Positions 10,770-19,913 of a stretch of DNA of 64,000 bases are shown here, one piece after another. Each line of letters begins with the position of its first letter. Position 1 is the stretch's first letter. Source of the DNA: Yoonia sp. (lineage in GTDB: Bacteria; Pseudomonadota; Alphaproteobacteria; Rhodobacterales; Rhodobacteraceae). The notes below the pieces were generated by a model. The model was not told the DNA's origin and searched no databases. It worked only from the letters and a program-made list of their open reading frames with translations. Location of the stretch: the NCBI GenBank assembly GCA_029250945.1, contig JAQXEG010000034.1, positions 124,001 to 188,000 on the forward strand, written 5' to 3'. The position numbers and the translations under genes were made by a program.

Positions 10770-10788
10770 TTCCGCCGGAGATTTGACA

Positions 10789-12594
10789 ATGGCTGCTTAC
10801 GAATATGAAACCCACACCTATGATGCGATTGTTATCGGTGCTGGTGGTGCCGGTCTGCGCGCGACGCTGGGCTTGGCTGAACAGGGGCTGAAAACGGCCT
10901 GTATTACCAAAGTGTTCCCGACACGGTCCCACACTGTTGCCGCACAAGGTGGCATCGCCGCGTCGCTGGGCAACATGGGCCCCGATAGCTGGCAGTGGCA
11001 TATGTATGACACGGTCAAAGGGTCCGATTGGCTCGGTGATACCGACGCGATGGAATACCTTGCCCGTGAGGCACCCAAGGCGGTGTATGAGCTGGAGCAT
11101 TACGGTGTGCCGTTCTCGCGCACCGAAGAGGGTAAGATTTACCAGCGCCCGTTTGGTGGCCACACAACCGAATTTGGCGAAGGTCCTGCCGTGCAGCGCA
11201 CATGTGCCGCTGCTGACCGTACAGGCCACGCGATCTTGCACACGCTGTATGGGCAGTCGCTGAAACAACAGGCTGAATTCTACATCGAATATTTCGCCAC
11301 CGATCTGATCATGTCTGAGGACGGGCAATGTCAAGGTGTCGTCGCGTGGAAACTGGACGATGGCACGATGCACGTGTTCAACGCCAAGACCACTGTGCTG
11401 GCAACAGGCGGTTACGGCCGCGCCTATTTCAGCGCCACATCTGCGCACACCTGCACAGGTGATGGTGGCGGTATGGTCGCCCGTCAGGGTTTGCCATTGC
11501 AGGACATGGAATTCGTGCAATTTCACCCAACCGGTATCTATGGTGCTGGCTGCCTGATTACAGAGGGCGCGCGTGGCGAGGGTGGTTATCTAACCAACTC
11601 CGAAGGGGAGCGTTTCATGGAACGCTATGCCCCGAATTATAAGGACCTTGCGCCGCGCGATTACGTGTCCCGCTGTATGACGATGGAAATCCGCGAAGGG
11701 CGCGGTGTCGGTGCAGGTGGTGATCACATTCACCTGAACCTGAACCACTTGCCCGCCGAGGCGCTGAACCTGCGCCTGCCGGGTATTTCTGAAAGTGCCC
11801 GCATCTTTGCCGGTGTCGACGTGACCAAGGAACCGATTCCTGTGCTGCCAACCGTGCACTATAACATGGGTGGTATTCCTACGAACTATCATGGTGAGGT
11901 TTTGAACCCGACCGCCAAAGACCCAACCGCTGTGGTGCCTGGCCTGATGGCTGTGGGCGAAGCGGGCTGTGCGTCTGTGCATGGGGCGAACCGCCTTGGG
12001 TCCAACAGCTTGATCGACTTGGTCGTCTTTGGCCGTGCAGCTGCCATTCAGGCGGGTAAGGTTGTGGACCGCGATGCGCCGAACCCTGTCTTGAACCAAG
12101 CGTCCGTGGATGCCGCGTTTGACCGTTTCGATGGGCTGCGCCATGCGGATGGTGACACTGGCACTGCCGAATTGCGCCTTGAGATGCAGAAAACGATGCA
12201 GGCTGACGCCGCCGTGTTCCGCACCGACAAGACGCTGAAAGACGGCGTTGAAAAAATGACAGCCGTTGCCGCCAAAATGGATGGTATCAAGGTCACGGAC
12301 CGCTCGATGGTCTGGAACTCTGATCTGATGGAAACGCTTGAGCTGACGAACCTGATGCCCAACGCGCTGGCCACGATTGTTGGCGCTGAGGCCCGCAAGG
12401 AAAGCCGCGGCGCCCACGCCCACGAGGATTATGCGACCCGCGACGATGAAAACTGGCGCGTGCACACGCTGTCCAACATCGACGGGACACAGGTAGATTT
12501 GTCATATCGCCCCGTGATCACCAAGGCGCTGACCACTGAAAAGCAAGGCGGCATCAGTACCAAAAAGATCGCTCCAAAAGAGCGGACATTCTGA
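10789..12594 (+). CDS. sdhA: succinate dehydrogenase flavoprotein subunit
   Basis: The ATG at 10789 with CGGAG upstream gives 601 residues, the normal size; a TTG two codons earlier is less well placed. GAGGAGLRA near residue 19 binds FAD, and [12 protein letters not shown] contains the histidine that carries covalent FAD. HPTGIYG and REGRGVG belong to the succinate site. It oxidises succinate to fumarate. The stop overlaps the start of a small lipoprotein gene (TGATG). Confidence 0.97.
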   Translation: MAAYEYETHTYDAIVIGAGGAGLRATLGLAEQGLKTACITKVFPTRSHTVAAQGGIAASLGNMGPDSWQWHMYDTVKGSDWLGDTDAMEYLAREAPKAVYELEHYGVPFSRTEEGKIYQRPFGGHTTEFGEGPAVQRTCAAADRTGHAILHTLYGQSLKQQAEFYIEYFATDLIMSEDGQCQGVVAWKLDDGTMHVFNAKTTVLATGGYGRAYFSATSAHTCTGDGGGMVARQGLPLQDMEFVQFHPTGIYGAGCLITEGARGEGGYLTNSEGERFMERYAPNYKDLAPRDYVSRCMTMEIREGRGVGAGGDHIHLNLNHLPAEALNLRLPGISESARIFAGVDVTKEPIPVLPTVHYNMGGIPTNYHGEVLNPTAKDPTAVVPGLMAVGEAGCASVHGANRLGSNSLIDLVVFGRAAAIQAGKVVDRDAPNPVLNQASVDAAFDRFDGLRHADGDTGTAELRLEMQKTMQADAAVFRTDKTLKDGVEKMTAVAAKMDGIKVTDRSMVWNSDLMETLELTNLMPNALATIVGAEARKESRGAHAHEDYATRDDENWRVHTLSNIDGTQVDLSYRPVITKALTTEKQGGISTKKIAPKERTF

Positions 12595-12758
12595 TGCTGG
12601 CGCGGGGAATAAAATTTGCTGCATTGATTGGTCTTGGGGCCTGTGATGGTCTTGGCGCCTTTCCACAAGATCGGGCCGACGGACTAGAACGGGCTTTGCT
12701 GGACTGTAAGGAGCAGCTTGGCTTACCGGTTAGCCACCGGTCCGCCGCCCAAATTTGA
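12594..12758 (+). CDS. small putative lipoprotein between sdhA and sdhB
   Basis: A 54-residue frame starts at an ATG that overlaps the sdhA stop. It reads [19 protein letters not shown], a short signal with a lipobox-like LGAC and cysteine 17 as the possible lipidated residue, followed by a soluble segment with a second cysteine (LLDCKEQLG). It is the only open frame in the 211-bp gap and is coupled to sdhA by position. I do not recognise a family. It could be a small assembly or envelope factor, or a decaying gene. Confidence 0.5.
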   Translation: MLARGIKFAALIGLGACDGLGAFPQDRADGLERALLDCKEQLGLPVSHRSAAQI

Positions 12759-12805
12759 GATAGACCTTAGGGACGGGGGCGATCGCCCTCAAAGGAGAGA
12801 CGAGA

Positions 12806-13585
12806 ATGGTACAACTGACCCTTCCAAAGAACAGCCGCATGGTGACAGGCAAGACCTGGCCAAAGCCCGAGGGCGCCACGAACCTGCGCAAAGTTCAGAT
12901 TTATCGTTGGAACCCTGACGATGGCAAAAACCCGTCGCTGGACACGTATTTTGTTGATCTGGATACCTGCGGTCCGATGATTTTGGACGCACTGATCAAG
13001 ATCAAGAACGAGATTGATCCAACCCTGACCTTCCGCCGGTCCTGTCGCGAGGGGATTTGCGGGTCCTGTGCAATGAACATCGACGGGATCAACACGCTGG
13101 CCTGTATCTATGGGCTGGATGAGGTTGCGGGCGACGTCAAGATTTACCCGCTGCCACACATGCCCGTGGTCAAGGATTTGATCCCTGATCTGACGCATTT
13201 CTACGCCCAACACGCGAGCATCATGCCGTGGTTGGAAACTAAATCGAACACCCCCGCGAAAGAGTGGAAGCAATCCATCGAGGACCGCGAAAAGCTGGAT
13301 GGTTTGTACGAATGCGTGATGTGTGCGTGCTGTTCAACATCCTGCCCGTCCTACTGGTGGAACGGCGATCGCTACCTCGGCCCTGCTGCATTGCTGCACG
13401 CCTATCGTTGGATCGTTGACAGCCGCGATGAGGCGACGGGCGAGCGTCTGGATGATCTGGATGATCCGTTCAAATTGTACCGTTGCCACACAATTATGAA
13501 CTGCGCAAAGACGTGCCCGAAGGGTCTTAACCCTGCCAAGGCTATCGCGTCGATCAAGAAAAAGATGGTTGAGCGTGTGGTTTGA
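12806..13585 (+). CDS. sdhB: succinate dehydrogenase iron-sulfur subunit
   Basis: The 259-residue protein shows the [2Fe-2S] ligands in [17 protein letters not shown], the [4Fe-4S] ligands in [12 protein letters not shown], and the [3Fe-4S] ligands in [17 protein letters not shown]. It wires electrons from SdhA to the quinone. AAAGGAGAG precedes the ATG. It is followed by a stem-loop terminator. Confidence 0.97.
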   Translation: MVQLTLPKNSRMVTGKTWPKPEGATNLRKVQIYRWNPDDGKNPSLDTYFVDLDTCGPMILDALIKIKNEIDPTLTFRRSCREGICGSCAMNIDGINTLACIYGLDEVAGDVKIYPLPHMPVVKDLIPDLTHFYAQHASIMPWLETKSNTPAKEWKQSIEDREKLDGLYECVMCACCSTSCPSYWWNGDRYLGPAALLHAYRWIVDSRDEATGERLDDLDDPFKLYRCHTIMNCAKTCPKGLNPAKAIASIKKKMVERVV

Positions 13586-13617
13586 TTGCTATGATCGATC
13601 TTGCCTGATATGATAAT

Positions 13618-13647
13618 CGCCGTCCCATCTGGGGCGGCGTTTTCGTT
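13618..13647 (+). terminator. rho-independent terminator after sdhB
   Basis: CGCCGTCCC and GGGGCGGCG arms around an ATCT loop are followed by TTTTCGTTT. It lies 33 bases after the sdhB stop and ends the sdh operon. Confidence 0.85.
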
Positions 13648-13683
13648 TGCGACTGACACCTGAAAAACCGCCAAGAGGATGTG

Positions 13684-14526
13684 ATGCCAGAACCAAAAGA
13701 TGCTGCCGCCCGACGCGACGTTCCCCCCGTGATCTGCTATCCGGTTGAAACATTGCCGCAACCGGACCTGCCGCTGTATCAAGCCGCGCGCGCTGGGGCG
13801 CGGTTGGTTGAAACGGTGACCGTGGCCCCGCGTGATGCGGCCACAATCACCGTTCCTGGGGGCTGTTTTTTGCGGATGTCATCGGTGGATGGCCCGCAAG
13901 TTGGCGACCTGAACCTGTTCGCCGCGGATGATCTGTCAGAGCGTTTTTATTCGGGCAAAACCCGTGCGCTACATGGCACACATATCACCACAGGTGATCG
14001 TATGTGGTCCAGTTTTCCGCATCTGCGCCCCATGGCCACCGTGGTTGAGGATACGCTGGGGTGGTACGGAATGGATCAGTTTGGCGGGTCGGTGCATGAT
14101 GTGATTGGTACGCGTTGTGACCCCTATACCGGGCGTTTGCTGTCCGGGGATGACTATCATTATTGCTGCCATTCCAACCTGACCCGCGCGCTGGCTACTC
14201 ATACCGGCCTGCCGTTGGCCGAGGCCGAGATGCATGTGCATGACGTTATGAACCTGTTCATGTGCACCGGATTTACCCGCGACACAGGCCAGTATTTCAT
14301 GAAGGGGAGCCCCGTGCGCCCCGGTGATTATCTGGAACTGTTTGCCGAGATTGATTTGCTGGCTGTTCTGTCCGCCTGTCCGGGCGGGGATTGCAGCACT
14401 GTGCATTCCAGCGATGATGCCGCCTGTCACCCGCTATTGATGCAGGTATTTGTCCCCGCTGATGGGGCCTTGGATGGGTGGGTGCCGCCCGCGCGCAACG
14501 CCTATAGCCGCACCCACGGCGTTTAG
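13684..14526 (+). CDS. DUF1989 (urea carboxylase-associated) family protein
   Basis: The product has 280 residues. The segment from [18 protein letters not shown] through [15 protein letters not shown] matches the DUF1989 family found with urea amidolyase/urea carboxylase and aminomethyltransferase systems. A likely metal site is suggested by [15 protein letters not shown] and [13 protein letters not shown]. The ATG at 13684 is chosen because AGAGG is five bases upstream; the GTG one codon earlier is too close. No urea carboxylase gene is adjacent. It ends overlapping deoD tail-to-tail. The exact reaction is unknown. Confidence 0.85.
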   Translation: MPEPKDAAARRDVPPVICYPVETLPQPDLPLYQAARAGARLVETVTVAPRDAATITVPGGCFLRMSSVDGPQVGDLNLFAADDLSERFYSGKTRALHGTHITTGDRMWSSFPHLRPMATVVEDTLGWYGMDQFGGSVHDVIGTRCDPYTGRLLSGDDYHYCCHSNLTRALATHTGLPLAEAEMHVHDVMNLFMCTGFTRDTGQYFMKGSPVRPGDYLELFAEIDLLAVLSACPGGDCSTVHSSDDAACHPLLMQVFVPADGALDGWVPPARNAYSRTHGV

Positions 14527-15227
14527 GTAAACGCAGCCGCTAATGCGATTTCCACCATTTCGCCAAAGCTGCTTTCGCGGTCTTGGGATGGCAATGCCTC
14601 ATGCGTTAGTAGGTGGTCCGACACGGTCAGCACGGCCAACGCCCGCCGGTTATGGCGGTGCGCGAGGTTGTAAAGCTCTGCCGCTTCCATTTCCACGCCA
14701 AGGATCCCGTGGCGCACCATTTGTTCGTTCAAATCGGGCCGTTCGTCGTAGAATACATCTGCCGAATAGATGCCGCCCACGTGGGTGGTGACGCCCTTGG
14801 CCATGGCTGCCGCGTGGGCCGCTGACAGCAAGCCAAAGTCGGCGCAGGGGGCAAAGTTGAATTCCTTGAAAATTCCGCGCGACGGGGTCGAGATATTGGA
14901 GGCCGTCATCGCCAAGATGACATCGCGGATGCCCACATGGTTTTGCATCCCTCCGCAGGACCCGATGCGGATCAGCGTTTGCGCGTCATAGTCAGTGATC
15001 AACTCATTGGCATAGATCGACAGGGATGGCATGCCCATGCCTGACCCTTGGATCGTGACCGGATGCCCCTGCCATTTGCCAGTGTAACCAAGCATGCCGC
15101 GCACCTCATTCACGAGGCGTGCATCGTCAAGAAACGTCTCGGCGGCCCATTTTGCGCGATAGGGATCGCCGGGCATCAGAACGGTGGGCGCAATATCGCC
15201 GGCTTTGGCACCAATGTGGATGGTCAT
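14523..15227 (-). CDS. deoD: purine-nucleoside phosphorylase, DeoD type
   Basis: The 234-residue protein matches the hexameric bacterial PNP family. [20 protein letters not shown] supplies the N-terminal His and glycine-rich phosphate site, RIGSCGG contains a phosphate-binding arginine, and [11 protein letters not shown] and [10 protein letters not shown] bind ribose and base. It phosphorolyses purine nucleosides to the free base and ribose-1-phosphate. It could use nucleosides imported by the BMP-type ABC systems elsewhere in the window, though they are not in one operon. Confidence 0.95.
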   Translation of the reverse strand: MTIHIGAKAGDIAPTVLMPGDPYRAKWAAETFLDDARLVNEVRGMLGYTGKWQGHPVTIQGSGMGMPSLSIYANELITDYDAQTLIRIGSCGGMQNHVGIRDVILAMTASNISTPSRGIFKEFNFAPCADFGLLSAAHAAAMAKGVTTHVGGIYSADVFYDERPDLNEQMVRHGILGVEMEAAELYNLAHRHNRRALAVLTVSDHLLTHEALPSQDRESSFGEMVEIALAAAFT

Positions 15228-15291
15228 CTGTGGAATCCTTTGCTGATTGGAGATAGTCTAGGCTGAATGCCGTCCGAATAGGAGAGGGGAA

Positions 15292-15807
15292 ATGCGCCAG
15301 TTTTTTGCACTCATCGCTGCCCTCTTTGCGGTGCCTGCCGTGGGCCAAGACGCCGTAGAGATTGTTGTGGCCAAAGAGGTGCTGACGCGGATGCAGCCAC
15401 ATTCTTTTGCCAAAAAGCGGGAATATTGCGGCTATATCGGGTATAATGCGGATGGGATTATGGTCGCGACGCCCCCCGTGCCCGGCGATCTTGCGTCCTG
15501 TGGGGCGCCGTTTCCCCGCGATATTGCGGTGACCGCGTCCTACCATACCCATGGCGATTTTGATGAGGGGTACTTCAACGAGGTGCCAAGCGTTGTGGAC
15601 ATGGAAGGCGATCGTGAATTTTACATGAACGGTTATGTCGCCACGCCAGGTGGTCGGCTGTGGTTCATTGATACGCAACGCATGGTCACATATCAGCTGT
15701 GCGGGGTGTCGTGCCTGCCGTCCGCGTCCGGATTTCGCAAAAACCAGAACGACGTGATTGCCGAAGAATACACACTCGACGCCCTGCGCGAGAAGTTAGG
15801 AGAGTAG
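15292..15807 (+). CDS. secreted DUF4329 protein with JAMM-like residues (copy 1)
   Basis: A 171-residue protein with a signal peptide (MRQFFALIAALFAVPAVGQ). The core shows REYCGYIGYNADG, then SYHTHGDFDEGYFNEVPSVV followed by D. The E...HxH...SxxD order resembles JAB/JAMM metal-dependent isopeptidases, though the HxH-to-S spacing is longer than usual. DUF4329 occurs in secreted and toxin-associated proteins; a peptidase role is my inference. It is directly followed by a diverged copy whose reading frame is interrupted, evidence of tandem duplication. Confidence 0.75.
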   Translation: MRQFFALIAALFAVPAVGQDAVEIVVAKEVLTRMQPHSFAKKREYCGYIGYNADGIMVATPPVPGDLASCGAPFPRDIAVTASYHTHGDFDEGYFNEVPSVVDMEGDREFYMNGYVATPGGRLWFIDTQRMVTYQLCGVSCLPSASGFRKNQNDVIAEEYTLDALREKLGE

Positions 15808-16326
15808 ATGAAACTGTTTGCCGTGGCCGTATTGGCCCTGATCCCCACGGCTATGATCGCCTAGCAGGCGGATGAAGTCGCGCTCGTCAAAGGGATCTAT
15901 GAGACGTTAAACTCCATGTCGATTGCGCAGAATGTCGAATACTGCGGCTATGTCGGGTTTAATGCCGATGGCCAGTTGATTGCGTCCAAGCCGACGCTTG
16001 GCAATGTGGATAGTTGTCTGGCGGACGATCCCAAATTCATTGAGATTATTACCGCATCCTATCATACCCATGGCGGCCATTCCCCCGACTATTTCAACGA
16101 GGTCCCAAGCAGTGCCGATATGGAAGGCGACGCGGATGAAGGCATCGACGGATATGTCGCGACACCCGGCGGGCGGCTTTGGTATATTGATACCGTGGAT
16201 ATGGTTGCGTCGCAGCTGTGCGGGATCGGGTGCCTGCCGCGTGATCCGAAATTTTTGGCGGGACAGAACGGCGAAATCGTGCTGTCCTACACCTATGATG
16301 ATTTGGTGATCAAACTCGAAGAGTGA
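15808..16326 (+). pseudogene. secreted DUF4329 protein, copy 2, interrupted by TAG
   Basis: The frame begins at an ATG immediately after copy 1 with a signal peptide MKLFAVAVLALIPTAMIA, then reads TAG at 15862-15864 (codon 19), then QADEVALVKGIYETLNSM and the full DUF4329 domain to 16326. Domain motifs EYCGYVGFNADG, SYHTHGGHSPDYFNEVPS and D are preserved. The stop falls exactly at the expected signal-peptidase site (AMIA-x-Q). Restart at the internal ATG 15916 would lose the signal peptide. One base change (CAG to TAG) explains the damage, so it is a recent pseudogene or a read-through or sequence-error case. Confidence 0.75.
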
Positions 16327-18294
16327 TCATTCAGCCGCGATTTTGCGTGGATCAACCAACGTAATGATATCGCCCATGATTTTGTTTAGCTCAAAATCCT
16401 TGGGCGTATAGACGCCCGCGATGCCCATATCACGCAGGCGGGCTGCGTCATCTTCGGGGATGATGCCGCCAGCGATGACAGGAATATGGGTCAGGTTTTC
16501 GGCCCTTAGCCGCGCCATCACATCCTCAATCAAGGGGATATGCGACCCTGATAGGATCGATAGGCCGATGACATGCGCGTCGTCCGATTTTGCGGCTGCG
16601 ACGATTTCTTCGGGTGTGAGGCGGATACCTTCATAGGCGATATCCATGCCGCAATCGCGTGCGCGGGTGGCGATCTGTTCGGCCCCGTTGGAATGCCCGT
16701 CCAGACCCGGTTTACCCACAAGGAATTTCAGACGACGACCCAAGGCAACGCTGACCAGATCGACCTGTTCGCGCAGATCATCCAAGCCTTCGGTCCGGTT
16801 GGACTGGTTTGGGCTGACGCCGGTGGGCGCGCGATATTGCCCGAACGCCGCGCGGATCACGTCGGACCATTCGCCGGTTGTCACACCTGCGCGGGCGCAA
16901 GCGATGGAGGGCATCATAATGTTGGTGCCATCGGCCGCTGCGGTGCGCAGCGCGGTTAGGGCTGTTTGCACCGCATTGTCATCGCGATCCGATTTCCAAG
17001 CGTTCAGGCGTTGTAGCTGGTCGGCTTCGGCATCGGCGTCGGCGACCATGATCGCGTCGTCGCCTGCGGTCAGCGGGGATGGCTCGCCGGTGGTCCATTT
17101 GTTGACGCCAACGACCGTGGTGCTGCCGTCCTCAATCCCGCCGATGCGGGCCGCGTTGGAGTCTACAAGCCGCCCCTTCATATAGGCGATTGCGTTGACC
17201 GCGCCGCCCATGCCGTCGATCTGCGCCAGTTCGGCGCGTGCGCCATCCTTTAGGGCTGCGACCTTGCGTTCAATCGCGGGGTTGCCTTCGAACAGGTCGT
17301 CGAATTCCAAAAGGTCCGTTTCATAGGCAAGAATTTGTTGCATCCGCAGCGACCATTGCTGATCCCATGGGCGGGGCAGGCCAAGCGCCTCGTTCCATGC
17401 AGGTAGTTGCACGGCGCGGGCACGAGCGGTTTTGGATAGGGTCACGGCCAGCGTTTCGAGCAGGATGCGATAGACGTTGTTTTCCGGCTGCTGTTCAGTC
17501 AGGCCAAGCGAGTTGACCTGCACCCCGTAGCGAAAGCGCCGATATTTCGCGTCCTCGACCCCGTATCGGGTGGCGCAGATTTCATCCCACAACTCGACAA
17601 ACGCGCGCATTTTGCACAGCTCAGTCACGAAACGGATGCCCGCGTTCACAAAGAACGAGATGCGGCCAACCATGGCGGGAAAGTTTTCGGCAGGGACCTT
17701 GCCGCGCAAATCATCCAGCACGGCGGTGGCGGTGGCCAGTGCAAAGGCCAGCTCTTCCTCTGGTGTCGCGCCCGCCTCTTGCAGGTGGTAGCTGCACACG
17801 TTCATCGGGTTCCATTTCGGCAGGTGTTCGCGGGTGTAGGCGGCGACGTCGGTGATCATGCGCAGGGATGGTTCGGGCGGACAGATGTAGGTGCCGCGCG
17901 ACAGGTATTCCTTGATGATATCATTTTGCACGGTGCCTTGCAGGGCGGAAATATCGGCGCCTTGTTCCTTGGCCACGGCGATGTAAAGCGACAAAAGCCA
18001 AGGGGCCGTCGCGTTGATTGTCATAGAGGTGTTCATTTTGTCCAGCGGGATATCGTTGAACAATGCACGCATGTCGCCCAAGTGGCTGACGGGCACGCCG
18101 ACCTTGCCAACCTCGCCCTTTGCCAGAACGTGATCGCTGTCATAGCCGGTTTGGGTCGGCAGGTCGAAGGCGACGGAAAGCCCCGTTTGCCCCTTGGCCA
18201 AATTTCCCCGGTACAGCGTATTGGACGCGGCGGCGGTCGAATGCCCGGCGTAGGTGCGGAAAAGCCATGGGCGATCTTTCTGCGGGTGCGACAT
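16327..18294 (-). CDS. ecm: ethylmalonyl-CoA mutase, coenzyme B12-dependent
   Basis: The start at MSHPQKDRPWLFRTYAGHS has GGAGGAAC upstream and gives 655 residues. The N-terminal TIM barrel shows YRGNLAKGQTGLSVAFDLPT and RGTYICPPEPS. The C-terminal B12 domain has DGHSNG (the DxHxxG cobalt ligand), SILSGSH and GGIIP. It rearranges (2R)-ethylmalonyl-CoA to methylsuccinyl-CoA, the committed step of the EMC pathway. It is divergent from the acyltransferase gene. The promoter region contains an exact CTGC-N3-GCAG palindrome. Its B12 need links it loosely to the cobU/cobC-like genes at 44.3-45.4 kb. Confidence 0.95.
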   Translation of the reverse strand: MSHPQKDRPWLFRTYAGHSTAAASNTLYRGNLAKGQTGLSVAFDLPTQTGYDSDHVLAKGEVGKVGVPVSHLGDMRALFNDIPLDKMNTSMTINATAPWLLSLYIAVAKEQGADISALQGTVQNDIIKEYLSRGTYICPPEPSLRMITDVAAYTREHLPKWNPMNVCSYHLQEAGATPEEELAFALATATAVLDDLRGKVPAENFPAMVGRISFFVNAGIRFVTELCKMRAFVELWDEICATRYGVEDAKYRRFRYGVQVNSLGLTEQQPENNVYRILLETLAVTLSKTARARAVQLPAWNEALGLPRPWDQQWSLRMQQILAYETDLLEFDDLFEGNPAIERKVAALKDGARAELAQIDGMGGAVNAIAYMKGRLVDSNAARIGGIEDGSTTVVGVNKWTTGEPSPLTAGDDAIMVADADAEADQLQRLNAWKSDRDDNAVQTALTALRTAAADGTNIMMPSIACARAGVTTGEWSDVIRAAFGQYRAPTGVSPNQSNRTEGLDDLREQVDLVSVALGRRLKFLVGKPGLDGHSNGAEQIATRARDCGMDIAYEGIRLTPEEIVAAAKSDDAHVIGLSILSGSHIPLIEDVMARLRAENLTHIPVIAGGIIPEDDAARLRDMGIAGVYTPKDFELNKIMGDIITLVDPRKIAAE

Positions 18295-18371
18295 GGGAGT
18301 TCCTCCGACTCGGGTATGCGACATATTATTGCGTCATGTATTGAATATAAGTCATTTTGTGGCGCTGTCAA

Positions 18372-18391
18372 TTCGCTGCGGCGCAGCATGA
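18372..18391. promoter_or_regulatory. palindrome GCTGC-GGC-GCAGC between ecm and acyltransferase
   Basis: TTCGCTGCGGCGCAGCATGA contains a perfect 5+3+5 inverted repeat and an exact CTGC-N3-GCAG. On the minus strand it matches 15 of 17 positions of TTGCTGCGCCGCAGCAA. It is about 80 bp before ecm and 41 bp before the divergent acyltransferase. Confidence 0.55.
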
Positions 18392-18431
18392 CGGGATTTA
18401 CGCCGCGTCCGGTTCCTGTCAGTGTCGCACA

Positions 18432-19799
18432 ATGACGCAAACCATCTCTATGCCTGTGTGGGCCTTTGTCCTGATTTTGCTGTTTGCGGCGGTGACGTTT
18501 GCATCGCATTTCCTGTTCCCGTCGGTCCGCTGGTTTTTCCGCAAACGTGCGGAAAGGGTGATCGCGAAACTGAACGAACGCCTGACCCGTCCGATTGAAC
18601 CGTTCAAGCTGGCGCGCCGCTATGACATGATCCAGCGTATCATTTACGACCCCGAGATTACCAAGGCCGTTGTGGAATATGCCGAGGAAGAGGGCATTCC
18701 CGAAAACGTCGCCTTTGAAAAGGCCAAGGACTACGCCCGCGAAATTGTGCCATCGTTTTCCGCGACGCTTTATTTCAGTGTCGGGATGCGGCTGGCGCGG
18801 TGGCTGTCCAAGACATTGTATAAGGTGCGGATCGGCGCGTTCGACCGTGACGCGCTGGAAAAGATCGACCCCGACGCGACGGTGATCTTTGTGATGAACC
18901 ACCGCAGCAACATGGACTATGTGCTGGTCACCCACTTGGTTAGCCGCGCTGGCACACTGTCTTATGCGGTGGGCGAATGGGCGCGGGTTTGGCCGCTGTC
19001 GTCGATAATTAAGATGCTGGGTGCCTACTTTATCCGGCGTCGGTCGCGCGGGTCGCTGTATCGCCGTGTGCTGGCGCGTTACGTGCAGATGGCAACGGAT
19101 GGTGGCGTGACCCAAGCGATGTTCCCAGAAGGTGGGTTAAGCCTGACGGGGCGTGTGGGCGAACCGAAGCTGGGGCTGCTGAATTACATCGTTGACGGGC
19201 GCGGGCCTGATGGGCGTGATGTGATTTTTGTGCCTGTCGGGTTGAATTATGATCAGGTGTTAGAAGACCGGTTTTTGATTGCTGCTGACAAGACTGGCAA
19301 GCGTCGCTTCCGCCCATCCGTATGGTCAGTGATCTGCAGCTGCGCGATCTATACATGGTGGCGCGTGCGTGGAAAATTCCGTGGGTTCGGCACAGCGACT
19401 GTTGGGTTTGGCACCCCGTTAGAGCTGTCAACAATCCCGATGGGTGAGGGCCGGACAGAGGCTGTGGCCGATGAATTGATGCTGCGCATTTGCAAGGTTG
19501 TGCCCGTGCTCGCCGCCCCCTTAGTAGCGCGGGCGTTGACCCAAGGTGTGAATACCCGTGACGCGCTGAAAGGGGCCATTTCGGTGATGCTGGATGAGTT
19601 GCGGGTGCGGTCCATGCCGATACCCCGCCGCGAGGTGGGCGCGATGGTGGATGAAACCCTTGCGCGGTTGTCGTTGCGCGGATTGGTCCGTGTTTCAGAA
19701 CAGCATGTTACGATCGACGCTGATGGTCGCGATGTGCTGGCCTATTACGCCGCGACGATTGATCACCACTTTGTTGATGCTGCGGTGCAGAAGACATAA
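18432..19799 (+). CDS. membrane glycerolipid acyltransferase (PlsB/PlsC-like)
   Basis: The 455-residue protein has an N-terminal membrane helix (VWAFVLILLFAAVTFASHFL), then a PlsC-type domain with NHRSNMDYVL (the H-x4-D active site) near residue 157 and FPEGGLS as the phosphate-binding motif. The C-terminus extends past the catalytic domain, as in glycerol-3-phosphate acyltransferases. It probably acylates glycerol-3-phosphate or a lysophospholipid in membrane lipid synthesis. No strong Shine-Dalgarno is visible. It sits between ecm and ccr, the same position as in related genomes as I recall. Confidence 0.8.
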   Translation: MTQTISMPVWAFVLILLFAAVTFASHFLFPSVRWFFRKRAERVIAKLNERLTRPIEPFKLARRYDMIQRIIYDPEITKAVVEYAEEEGIPENVAFEKAKDYAREIVPSFSATLYFSVGMRLARWLSKTLYKVRIGAFDRDALEKIDPDATVIFVMNHRSNMDYVLVTHLVSRAGTLSYAVGEWARVWPLSSIIKMLGAYFIRRRSRGSLYRRVLARYVQMATDGGVTQAMFPEGGLSLTGRVGEPKLGLLNYIVDGRGPDGRDVIFVPVGLNYDQVLEDRFLIAADKTGKRRFRPSVWSVICSCAIYTWWRVRGKFRGFGTATVGFGTPLELSTIPMGEGRTEAVADELMLRICKVVPVLAAPLVARALTQGVNTRDALKGAISVMLDELRVRSMPIPRREVGAMVDETLARLSLRGLVRVSEQHVTIDADGRDVLAYYAATIDHHFVDAAVQKT

Positions 19800-19821
19800 A
19801 ATTACAATTGTGACCTAATTT

Positions 19822-19851
19822 GGGTTGCAATGTTACTTTTCCAATTTTAAA
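19822..19851 (+). promoter_or_regulatory. ccr: possible sigma-70-type promoter of ccr
   Basis: TTGCAA and TAAACC hexamers with 17 bases between them lie in the AT-rich gap upstream of ccr, about 60 bp before the start codon. The fit is moderate and unproven. Confidence 0.3.
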
Positions 19852-19869
19852 CCTTGATAGAAGCGCCGA

Positions 19870-19885
19870 TTCTGCGGCGCGGCAA
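19870..19885. promoter_or_regulatory. TGC-rich palindrome-like element upstream of ccr
   Basis: TTCTGCGGCGCGGCAA reads TTGCCGCGCCGCAGAA on the other strand, close to the four-site consensus TTGCTGCGCCGCAGCAA. It lies 29 bp before the ccr start and just downstream of the possible promoter, a position suited to repression. Confidence 0.5.
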
Positions 19886-19913
19886 TTTTGGTGGACATCA
19901 GATGGAGACGGAC

